From contig NZ_CP090975.1 in assembly GCF_021513215.1 (NCBI RefSeq), positions 923,501 through 987,500 on the forward strand: a stretch of 64,000 nt of DNA. Reading direction: 5' to 3'. Made by a program: the position numbers and the translations under genes. A model generated the notes under the pieces. It made no database searches and was not told the origin of the DNA. It saw nothing but the letters and a program-made list of their open reading frames with translations. The DNA comes from Suttonella sp. R2A3. Its GTDB lineage: Bacteria; Pseudomonadota; Gammaproteobacteria; Cardiobacteriales; Cardiobacteriaceae. How positions within the stretch are numbered: the stretch's first letter is position 1; the number at the start of each line of letters is the position of its first letter. Shown here piece after piece: positions 1 through 7,180 of this stretch.

Positions 1-33
1 GAATCAGCCACAAAAAGGAAATGTTACTGTATT

Positions 34-696
34 TTACTTCTGCTTCTTGCATAAATGTTCTCGATAATTATCCCAAAGTAGGCGGGTATCAAAATGCTCG
101 GTGGCAAACATGGTTAACATCACTACCGCAGCGAAGGCAAAAATCCCTGTCCCAGGGGTAATGGTTGCAAAATTGCCTTGCACCAAAGCGCCTAACAGCG
201 CCACCACAAACACATCAATCATCGACCATCTGCCCACAAAATGAATAAATTTATACAGCTTGGTTTGTAGAACAGGCGCTTTTCGCGGCGACTGGTGGGT
301 GAGTAAGTATAACAATACGGCGATTTTGAAAAAAGGCGTGACAATACTGGCTAAGAAAATAATCGCCGCCACTACATACGACCCATGATGCCATAAAAAC
401 AAGATACTGCTTAAAATAGTATCGACTTGTGTCGGCTGACCCAAGCTGTTTGTGTAGGTGATCGGCAATAAGTTTGCCGGGAAAAACAACAAAATAGCGG
501 TGATCAAATACACCCATGTTTTCTGTAGTGAACGCGGTTTGCGACTATAGAGCGCTGCGCGGCAACGTGAGCAATTATCAGCCTCCAACACATCCTCTAG
601 CACTACCCCACACTTCAGGCAGTGACACAAACCTTGATTGCGTGCGGTTTCAAGCGTCAGATTATGGCGATGGGTCATACGCTTTAAATACCTCAT
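34..696 (-). CDS. PqiA-domain inner-membrane protein (second half)
   Basis: 220-aa protein with a cysteine pair pattern near the N terminus (CLKC...CSRC, a zinc-ribbon-like motif) followed by about four hydrophobic segments and the family signature region around FVGRWSMIDVFVVALLGALV. It corresponds to the C-terminal half of E. coli PqiA/YebS (about 420 aa), inner-membrane partners of MCE (PqiB-type) lipid-transport tunnels. It overlaps the preceding PqiA half by 35 nt in another frame. A second ATG at 678 would shorten the overlap, and neither start has a good ribosome site. An MCE gene would be expected just beyond the left edge. Family assignment is firm; substrate is unknown. Confidence 0.88.
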   Translation of the reverse strand: MRYLKRMTHRHNLTLETARNQGLCHCLKCGVVLEDVLEADNCSRCRAALYSRKPRSLQKTWVYLITAILLFFPANLLPITYTNSLGQPTQVDTILSSILFLWHHGSYVVAAIIFLASIVTPFFKIAVLLYLLTHQSPRKAPVLQTKLYKFIHFVGRWSMIDVFVVALLGALVQGNFATITPGTGIFAFAAVVMLTMFATEHFDTRLLWDNYREHLCKKQK

Positions 697-1273
697 CGCT
701 TAAATGAAAATACGCAGTGGTCATAATCGAGGCGATCATCAAGCCACAAAATGCCCAAAACCCAGCATTAAATTCAACCTCGGCAATCTGCATGATTTTG
801 ACCAGCGTCACCACCACAGCGACCAAATACACTTCTAGCATATTCCAAGGCGATAAATTGACCATCCAATGCAAGAAATGCCGTGAGAGACGAGGGAACA
901 ATCGATAGCGAAAACTAATCACCACCCAAAGCACACCGAGTAAATACCAAAGTGGTGTGACGATAATCAGGAAAAAGACAATCACCGCAAGGATGGGCAA
1001 GCGGTTTTCAAATAGTGTACCGATCGCTGAAAGAATCGAGATAGTGTTGCTATCGCCACCGAGGGTGATGGTGATAAACGGAGAACTGTGGGCAAGAATG
1101 AATAATAAGATCGCGCTAAGCGCAAAAATAAACGCTTTACGAAAGTCGGCTAAGCCGCGATCAATCGTACTATGGCAAGTGGTGCATGTGAGTTTCTGCC
1201 CGCTGGCAAGCGGCGTCCGTTGGTATAAGCTGTCACAGTATGGGCAGGCAATTAATTCATCATGCTCAGTCAT
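662..1273 (-). CDS. PqiA-domain inner-membrane protein (first half)
   Basis: 203-aa membrane protein with a four-cysteine ribbon at the N terminus (CPYC...CTTC) and four predicted hydrophobic helices, matching the N-terminal half of the fused PqiA/YebS proteins. Its end overlaps the start of the second PqiA half in a different frame. Tandem separate PqiA halves occur in other proteobacteria and no homopolymer lies at the junction, so I read this as two genes rather than a frameshift, though a frameshift is not excluded. The likely role is lipid trafficking across the envelope together with an MCE protein. Confidence 0.87.
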   Translation of the reverse strand: MTEHDELIACPYCDSLYQRTPLASGQKLTCTTCHSTIDRGLADFRKAFIFALSAILLFILAHSSPFITITLGGDSNTISILSAIGTLFENRLPILAVIVFFLIIVTPLWYLLGVLWVVISFRYRLFPRLSRHFLHWMVNLSPWNMLEVYLVAVVVTLVKIMQIAEVEFNAGFWAFCGLMIASIMTTAYFHLSDEVFKAYDPSP

Positions 1274-1274
1274 A

Positions 1275-1306
1275 ATTAAAAACCGGACGGCATCAAACCG
1301 CCCGGT
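1275..1306 (-). terminator. Rho-independent terminator
   Basis: Read on the minus strand, ACCGGGCGG and CCGTCCGGT form a 9-bp stem with one mismatch around a TTTGATG loop, followed by TTTTTAAT. It lies just after the stop codon of the Bax inhibitor-like gene and before the PqiA pair, and separates the two transcripts. Confidence 0.75.
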
Positions 1307-1324
1307 CGGTAAAACGCTGTTGTG

Positions 1325-1993
1325 TTAGTCGCCGCTGAATGCACCGATTAAATTCAACAAGCTTAAGAAAATGTTGAAGATATTCATAAACAAATTCAGC
1401 GTAGCCACGATATAGTTCGTTTCATGGCCGTGGACGATATTGCTGGTGTCATAGAGCACATAGCCTGAGAAAATCAGCAGGAATGCGCCTGAAACAACCA
1501 GACTTAATGCGGTCATACCAAACACCATCGCGCCGATACCAGCCAGTAACGCCACCATCACGCCAACAAATAAGAAGCCACCTAGGAAGGTAAAGTTCTT
1601 ACCTGTGGTTAACACATAAGCCGATAGGCCAAAGAAAATAATGCCAGTGCCGACTAAAGCCTTCACAACGACGCTACCTGCGCCCATTGAAAAGAACATG
1701 CTAAGGATGTTCGAGGTATAAACCCCTAAGAAACCAGTTAACGCGAAGAGCAGAACAATGCCCAAGCCGCTGTTACGGTTAGCACTAATCCCCATGGACA
1801 GGCCAATTAAAGCGATCATCGCAACAAACCAAGGAATTTGCCCGATACCCATTTGCATACCCACAAAAGCACATACAGCGCTAAAGAGCACATTCGCACC
1901 GAGCAAGATATAAGTCTGACGCAATACCTTATTACGCGCAATGATACTATCACCAGAAGCGGTCTGAACCGTTTGGTTATTCATCGTATTCAT
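1325..1993 (-). CDS. Bax inhibitor-1 (TMBIM/YccA) family membrane protein
   Basis: About 222 aa, almost entirely hydrophobic, with seven likely transmembrane segments and the family's C-terminal pattern (YVLYDTSNIVHGHETNY and a short hydrophobic tail). This places it in the Bax inhibitor-1/YccA family of inner-membrane proteins. E. coli YccA interacts with the FtsH protease; other members conduct calcium. Two adjacent ATGs occur. The second (1993) is better spaced from the GGGAG ribosome site, so I chose it. It is followed by its own terminator, so probably monocistronic. Confidence 0.9.
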   Translation of the reverse strand: MNTMNNQTVQTASGDSIIARNKVLRQTYILLGANVLFSAVCAFVGMQMGIGQIPWFVAMIALIGLSMGISANRNSGLGIVLLFALTGFLGVYTSNILSMFFSMGAGSVVVKALVGTGIIFFGLSAYVLTTGKNFTFLGGFLFVGVMVALLAGIGAMVFGMTALSLVVSGAFLLIFSGYVLYDTSNIVHGHETNYIVATLNLFMNIFNIFLSLLNLIGAFSGD

Positions 1994-2086
1994 CATAATC
2001 TCCCAATGTCATAACTGTTGTGATTGATTCTAGGGACAATCTTAAGGCAAGTAAAGCAAAATCCACAAACCTTACTAAAATCCCAT

Positions 2087-2605
2087 TTACTCGTTAATTA
2101 AACTTAAGGTCGGTAGTTCGCCTAATTTTTCCCGCCCGTTTAATTCTGGAATTTCCAACAAAAATGCGGCTCCGATCACCTCAGCGCCTAATTCACGCAA
2201 CAGCGCAATACACGCCGCCATTGTGCCGCCTGTGGCCAACACATCATCGACCATCATAATCCGCATATCGGGTTTGATGTCTTCGGCGTGAACTTCTAGC
2301 GTATCGCTGCCGTATTCGAGATCGTAGGTCAGCTTAGCCGTTTTACGCGGTAGCTTGCCAGGTTTACGTAGCGGAATAAAGCCAATCCCTAAACGCTGCG
2401 CTAAGGCAGAAGCAAAAATAAAGCCACGCGCTTCAGGACACGCCAAAGCATTGGGGCGCAAATCATCGCGCTCACAAAAAACCGCCAATTCTTCAATAGC
2501 CGATTGGAAGCCTGCTCCATCGGCCAGCAACGGCGTAATATCTTTAAATGTCACCCCTGGTTTAGGGTAATTGGGAATATCAATAACCAACGATTGCCAT
2601 TGCAT
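2087..2605 (-). CDS. apt: Adenine phosphoribosyltransferase
   Basis: 172-aa enzyme that converts adenine and PRPP to AMP in purine salvage in the cytoplasm. The type I PRTase PRPP-binding motif is clear (MMVDDVLATGGT, about residues 116-127), as are PKPGVTFKDITPLL at the start and EARGFIFASALA with RKPGKLPR in the middle. An upstream in-frame start exists at 2629, but the ATG at 2605 follows an AAAGGAAC ribosome site and matches the family's usual N terminus. Located 63 bp downstream of glnE on the same strand. Confidence 0.96.
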   Translation of the reverse strand: MQWQSLVIDIPNYPKPGVTFKDITPLLADGAGFQSAIEELAVFCERDDLRPNALACPEARGFIFASALAQRLGIGFIPLRKPGKLPRKTAKLTYDLEYGSDTLEVHAEDIKPDMRIMMVDDVLATGGTMAACIALLRELGAEVIGAAFLLEIPELNGREKLGELPTLSLINE

Positions 2606-2668
2606 AAACCTGTTCCTTTCACTGTTCAAAAAATGGCTTATTTTAACGTAATTTTGCGGATTTGTGCT

Positions 2669-5470
2669 TTAATCGCACATCACCGCCTGCCACACATCGC
2701 TGACACGCTGACGGATCGCCACCCAGTCATTCTCATCAACCGCGCTGTTGCTGTCGTTTAAATACTGACGGTGCGCTTCGCCGCGCAGCGTACGGTAAGC
2801 ATCGCGCAGGGTCATCGCGGTGGTTGACGGAATAATTCCAGTCGCTTCAAGCGCGGCTAGCTGACGAATATTGTCACTCATCCGCGCAATGACCGGTTCT
2901 TGATGGGCGTGTTTAAGTAACAGATATTGCACAATAAATTCAATATCAATCAAACCACCCGGTGATTGTTTAAGATGAAAAATACCGGCTTCCTGACTGT
3001 GATTGTCACGCATTTTCTGACGCATTTTGACCACTTCTTCACGCAAACCTTCATCACGCTGACGCGTCAGCGTGTCATGACGTACCTTGGCAAAGGCTTC
3101 ATTTAGCACTTGATCCCCACAAATAAAGCGGGTTCTGGTGAGCGCCTGATGCTCCCACGTCCAGGCTTGCTCGTTTTGATACTGCGCAAACGCCTGGATA
3201 CTTGAAACCAGTAAACCCGATTTACCGCCTGGGCGCAGCCGTGTATCGACTTCATAAAGCACCCCACTTGCTGATGGTGCAGACAGATAATTATTTAAGC
3301 GCTGTACTAGCCGGCTAAAAAACTGCTCATTGCTGATGCTTTTCTCACCATCACTCACCCCGCCACTACCGTGTTGATCATAGAGAAACAACAAATCCAA
3401 ATCCGAGCCATAGCCCAATTCCAAACCGCCGAGTTTCCCATAACCGATAATCGCGAAAGCCGCTTGTTCACCGTTTAGCCCGCGTGGTTCGCCATAGCGC
3501 GCAACCATCGTTTGATGTGCCCGCTGGTAGGCGCTCTCTAACACCAGCGTGGCAATCAAACTCAAATAATCGCTCACTTCCATCAGCGACAGGCGACCAT
3601 GAACGTCAGCCCACGCAACCTTAAATAATTGCGCATGCTTGAAATCACGCAACGCATGCAGCCACTGCTCATCATCGTCGCTGTTTTCCAAACGCGCTGC
3701 GAGATCATCGGCCAGCTGCTTAGGATCAGAAACCGCCGGACGCTCACTGAGCACATCATCGAGCACCAACGGATGCTCACAAATAAAGCGCATCAACCAC
3801 GCCGAATTCGCCGCAATATCCAATAAATGCTCGATCAAGCGTGATTGGTCGCTAAGCAGGTCGATATACACCCCACGACCACTCACCGCGAGCACCAAAT
3901 CAAGCACCCCACTTAAGCCTTTTTGCCGTGATGGCGCACTGGCGAGCGCCACAATTTGCGGTAATAGCCTGTCTAAATCGCTAAGCGTTCTTTTCGGCAG
4001 GCGCTGCCAAGGTAGGCGCTCACCGAGATCTTCGAGTGCGACAAACATTTTTACCGATTGTTCAGCCCGCACACCATGATCAGCTAACCACGTGCGCACA
4101 CGTTCTTCATCGGGTTCTCGCCAATCAATCCCTTGCAGCACATCATCAACGTTCGCCTCGTGCTCATCTTCAGCAAAAATCCCTTTGAACTGCTGATGAA
4201 CCACCATACGCGCTTCTTCAAGCCTCACTTGCAAATGTGCCACATCTTCAGCACCTACCGCCAGCACCAAGCGTCGCCATGCGCTTTCATTATCCGGCAA
4301 TTGATGGGTTTGCTGCTCGTGATCAAACTGCAGGGCATTTTCTACTTCACGCAGGAACAGATAGGCTTTGCGTAGCGCTGATGCTTCCTCACTGCCCCAA
4401 AGATCCAAGCTGACTAAATCCTCTAGGACGGCTAAAAAATGGGTCTGTTGCAGACGTGGGTATTGGCCGCCATAAACGAGTTGCATGGCTTGCACGCTAA
4501 ATTCCGCTTCACGAATTCCCCCTTTGCCCAATTTGATATGCCGCTCAAGGCCTTCATCGCGAATGTGGCGGTTAATCTCGGCTTTCATATCGCTAATCGC
4601 GCGTAACGCGGCGTAGTCTAAATAGCGACGATACATAAACGGACGCAAATTATTCAAAAGCTGCGCCCCACCGGCGATATCACCAGCCACCGGTCGTGCC
4701 TTCATCATCGCGTAACGCTCCCAATCACGACCATGCAATAAATAATATTGCTCTATCGCGTCATAAGACAACGCCAACGGCCCACTTTGCCCGAACGGAC
4801 GCAAACGCATATCCACGCGATAGACCATGCCGTCTTCAGTGACGCTGTCTAACAGATAGATCGTTTTTTGCGCGAGTTTGCGGAAAAATTGCTCGTGCTC
4901 AATCGGTTTCCCCCGCTCACCACCATCGGTTTCCCCGGCAGTGCGAAAAGCAAATATTAAATCAATGTCTGAGGAAAAATTGAGTTCACCACCGCCAAAC
5001 TTACCCATCGCCAACACGCTGAGGGTAAACGGGTCGCCTTCACTATCACGCGGCTCACCATAGCGCGCGACCAAGCATTGGTGTTGAAAATCAAGCGCTG
5101 CTTCGGTGAGGGTTGCCGCAAGCGCAGAAATGGCGTTTAAAAAATCACTTTGTGGCAATTGCTGGTTGACCACAGCATGCACTAGTGCGCTCTGGTGCGC
5201 GTGTTTGAATTGACGCAGCGCGCGCATCAATGCCGCTTCATCGTCATCATAGTCAGCCCACCAGCTTTGCCAAGCCGCGCTAAAATCATAATCCGCCCAA
5301 TGGTGGGCGCCTGCGATGAGTTCGTAGACTGCCGGATAACGCTGCAGCTGACGCGCCACATAATCACTGGCGCGTACCGTACGCTTAATCGCTTCATCTT
5401 GCGCCCAAACGGGTTGCTCATCGACAAACGCCGCCTGCCAGATCGCCAATCTGTCATCAAACTGTGTCAT
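2669..5470 (-). CDS. glnE: Bifunctional glutamine synthetase adenylyltransferase/deadenylylase
   Basis: 933 aa, close to the 946 aa of the E. coli enzyme. It adenylylates and de-adenylylates glutamine synthetase in response to PII and glutamine, tuning ammonia assimilation. Both nucleotidyltransferase domains carry the GxSDxD-type motif: GKFGGGELNFSSDIDLIF near residue 155 (deadenylylase half) and GYGKLGGLELGYGSDLDLLF near residue 675 (adenylylase half). A GAGGGG ribosome site sits 6 bp before the ATG. It starts a minus-strand run leading to apt and is divergent from the DNA glycosylase gene. Confidence 0.97.
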   Translation of the reverse strand: MTQFDDRLAIWQAAFVDEQPVWAQDEAIKRTVRASDYVARQLQRYPAVYELIAGAHHWADYDFSAAWQSWWADYDDDEAALMRALRQFKHAHQSALVHAVVNQQLPQSDFLNAISALAATLTEAALDFQHQCLVARYGEPRDSEGDPFTLSVLAMGKFGGGELNFSSDIDLIFAFRTAGETDGGERGKPIEHEQFFRKLAQKTIYLLDSVTEDGMVYRVDMRLRPFGQSGPLALSYDAIEQYYLLHGRDWERYAMMKARPVAGDIAGGAQLLNNLRPFMYRRYLDYAALRAISDMKAEINRHIRDEGLERHIKLGKGGIREAEFSVQAMQLVYGGQYPRLQQTHFLAVLEDLVSLDLWGSEEASALRKAYLFLREVENALQFDHEQQTHQLPDNESAWRRLVLAVGAEDVAHLQVRLEEARMVVHQQFKGIFAEDEHEANVDDVLQGIDWREPDEERVRTWLADHGVRAEQSVKMFVALEDLGERLPWQRLPKRTLSDLDRLLPQIVALASAPSRQKGLSGVLDLVLAVSGRGVYIDLLSDQSRLIEHLLDIAANSAWLMRFICEHPLVLDDVLSERPAVSDPKQLADDLAARLENSDDDEQWLHALRDFKHAQLFKVAWADVHGRLSLMEVSDYLSLIATLVLESAYQRAHQTMVARYGEPRGLNGEQAAFAIIGYGKLGGLELGYGSDLDLLFLYDQHGSGGVSDGEKSISNEQFFSRLVQRLNNYLSAPSASGVLYEVDTRLRPGGKSGLLVSSIQAFAQYQNEQAWTWEHQALTRTRFICGDQVLNEAFAKVRHDTLTRQRDEGLREEVVKMRQKMRDNHSQEAGIFHLKQSPGGLIDIEFIVQYLLLKHAHQEPVIARMSDNIRQLAALEATGIIPSTTAMTLRDAYRTLRGEAHRQYLNDSNSAVDENDWVAIRQRVSDVWQAVMCD

Positions 5471-5592
5471 ACAATCCCCTCACTCGCGAATGACCCATTA
5501 TAGAGGAACGTTTGACGTGTGGTTTTAGAGATTTCACTTGTCATCAGCGAGCAGGCGCTTCATGATGAATGCCAGTTGAATTTGGAGCGCTT

Positions 5593-6207
5593 ATGACACC
5601 AAGTTACTGGCAACAAGCCACCGACGCACTCAGCAAACGCGACGCCACAATGGCTGAATTAATATCGCGCTACCCTGATAGCTGCATGCAAAGCCGTGGG
5701 CGACCGTTTGTCACCTTATTGCGCGCGATTGTTGGTCAGCAAATTTCGGTCAAAGCCGCTGATGCGATTTGGGCGCGATTAAACGATACAACTGCGCTCA
5801 ATCCACAACACGTAGCGCAAATTGATCGTGACACCTTGCGCAGCTTAGGGCTTTCGCGCCAGAAAGCTGATTATATGCATGCGGTGTGTACGTATTTTTT
5901 AGACAATGACATCCATGATGATTATTTCAGCGCGCTTAGCGATAGTGAGATCATCAGCGAACTTTCTGCTATTCACGGTATTGGGCGCTGGAGTGCTGAG
6001 ATGTTTTTAATGTTCACGTTATTACGCCCCAATGTGTTTCCAGTCGCTGATTTAGGTCTGCTTCGTGCCCTGGAAAAACATTATCATGGCGCACGTCTAA
6101 CCCCTGCACAAGCGCGCGATCTCTATCAAAAACGCTTTGATCCATGGTGCAGCGTAGCGACATGGTATCTGTGGCGCAGTTTGGATCCGGTAGAAATTCA
6201 GTATTAA
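5593..6207 (+). CDS. HhH-GPD DNA-3-methyladenine glycosylase (AlkA-like)
   Basis: 204-aa base-excision repair enzyme. The helix-hairpin-helix is visible at LSAIHGIGRWSAEMFLMF, followed by the catalytic aspartate in FPVADLGLLRAL. LRAIVGQQISVKAADAIW is the usual lead helix. It has only the HhH-GPD core and lacks the extra N-terminal domain of E. coli AlkA, as in many short bacterial members. The ATG at 5593 was chosen over 5569 because GGAG lies 8 bp before it. Its 3' end abuts the IS30 remnant 14 bp downstream, so it is the last housekeeping gene before the accessory region. Confidence 0.92.
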   Translation: MTPSYWQQATDALSKRDATMAELISRYPDSCMQSRGRPFVTLLRAIVGQQISVKAADAIWARLNDTTALNPQHVAQIDRDTLRSLGLSRQKADYMHAVCTYFLDNDIHDDYFSALSDSEIISELSAIHGIGRWSAEMFLMFTLLRPNVFPVADLGLLRALEKHYHGARLTPAQARDLYQKRFDPWCSVATWYLWRSLDPVEIQY

Positions 6208-6221
6208 TATGCAAAGAGGTA

Positions 6222-6244
6222 GATTCAACATCGAAGTACAACGC
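6222..6244 (+). repeat. IS30 terminal inverted repeat, left
   Basis: GATTCAACATCGAAGTACAA plus three bases. It matches the reverse complement of 7071-7093 at 17 of 23 positions by eye. The truncated transposase reading frame runs into it and ends at a TGA inside the repeat. Confidence 0.75.
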
Positions 6245-6992
6245 AACCAAAGAAGTAGATATCTGTGTCTAGGGTATCTGCAATGATGTCATGCTTTGCA
6301 AATTCTTTACTGTTATCGAATGTGGTACTGAGTGTTTGTTCACCTTTGAGCATATCAATACAGGTATCAGCCACTAACTGTGCTTTACGGTTAGACAGGG
6401 CTTTGATTTTGGTTTCTCTGGTGGTTCTATCCACTAAGGTAAGTAAAACGCCTTGATGCCCTTTACCAACCACTGTGCCACCTTCATAGTCTCCGATGCG
6501 TGTACACTCTTCTATGATATCAGGACGTTCAGTAATATCTCGACGATTTACTATTTGCCCCCGCCTATCTTGACCTTGTAAAGCGCGTTTTCGGTAGGTC
6601 TTTTGACAGCGCAGGTGCTTGTATAGCTCACCACCTGATTGTTTATCAGCGTAGATATATTGGTAGATAGTTTCATGGCTTGGCACATCATCCCAGCCTA
6701 AAAGCTTAAGCCTACCTGTGATTTGTTCAGGCGAATATTGACGATGCAGTAAATAGTCAACATAGTGCCAGCCAAAGTCATTTATTGCAGGGCTATTTAT
6801 GGCTTTACACTCAGTCGCTAATCTATGTGCCTGTTTTGGGCGATAACCACGTTGGCCTCGGTTACGCTTAATCTCTCTACTCACAGTAGATTTATGACAG
6901 CCAAGGATTTTGGCGATATCACTTAAAGAGATATTGGCTTGCAATAAGGCTGGTATTTGTATCTTTTTTTCTGAGTAAGATGCGTGTAGTGT
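6225..6992 (-). pseudogene. IS30-family transposase, C-terminally truncated
   Basis: The reading frame keeps the helix-turn-helix (LSDIAKILGCHKSTVSREIKRN) and the first part of the DDE domain (GKGHQGVLLTLVDRTTR; FDNSKEF carries the second Asp). It stops soon after DTDIYF, where intact family members continue with the NENTNGLIRQYF region holding the catalytic Glu. The first catalytic Asp, expected in a WEIDTVIG-like motif, aligns with Gly here (YEGGTVVG). No ATG is present at the N terminus; the frame is open from about 6992 with TTG at 6944. I infer an inactive remnant. Confidence 0.85.
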
Positions 6993-7070
6993 TTAATGAC
7001 GTTCCGATATGTAGGAATTGAAGGCGAAGTGCAACACAGCACATCTTACTTCTCAACTCGTTAATATGAA

Positions 7071-7093
7071 TCGTTGCACTTCAGGGTTGAACC
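7071..7093 (-). repeat. IS30 terminal inverted repeat, right
   Basis: Begins TCGTTGCACTTCAGGGTTGA. It is the inverted partner of 6222-6244. A third, direct-orientation relative (core GGCGAAGTGCAACA) lies at about 7022-7035 inside the element, hinting at a nested or tandem end. Confidence 0.72.
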
Positions 7094-7100
7094 CTCCAAT

Positions 7101-7119
7101 CATAATGATAACGCTTCCC
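7101..7119 (+). promoter_or_regulatory. Candidate Fur box upstream of the TonB receptor
   Basis: CATAATGATAACGCTTCCC matches the E. coli 19-bp Fur consensus at 13 of 19 positions, including the uninterrupted ATAATGATAA. It lies about 60 bp before the receptor ATG and 7 bp outside the IS30 right end, a sensible place for iron repression of the cassette. Confidence 0.55.
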
Positions 7120-7180
7120 ATTACCAAAAATATGCATTAATATTCGCAACATTACATTTTGTCTATTTTTGGAGAGCTAT

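Larger units (their letters stand above)
6222..7093. mobile_element. Deleted IS30-family insertion sequence
   Basis: About 870 bp bounded by imperfect 23-bp inverted repeats at 6222-6244 and 7071-7093. The shared core read inward is TTCAAC...GAAGT(A/G)CAACG. Between them is an IS30-type transposase gene that lacks its C-terminal part. Intact IS30 elements are usually about 1.0-1.25 kb, consistent with an internal deletion that kept the left end. I see no obvious target-site duplication. It sits at the junction between a housekeeping gene and the heme-acquisition cassette. Confidence 0.8.

Noticed and set aside
662-696. Frameshift joining the two PqiA halves
   Set aside because: No homopolymer at the junction, each half has its own ribbon and start, and separate halves are known in other bacteria.
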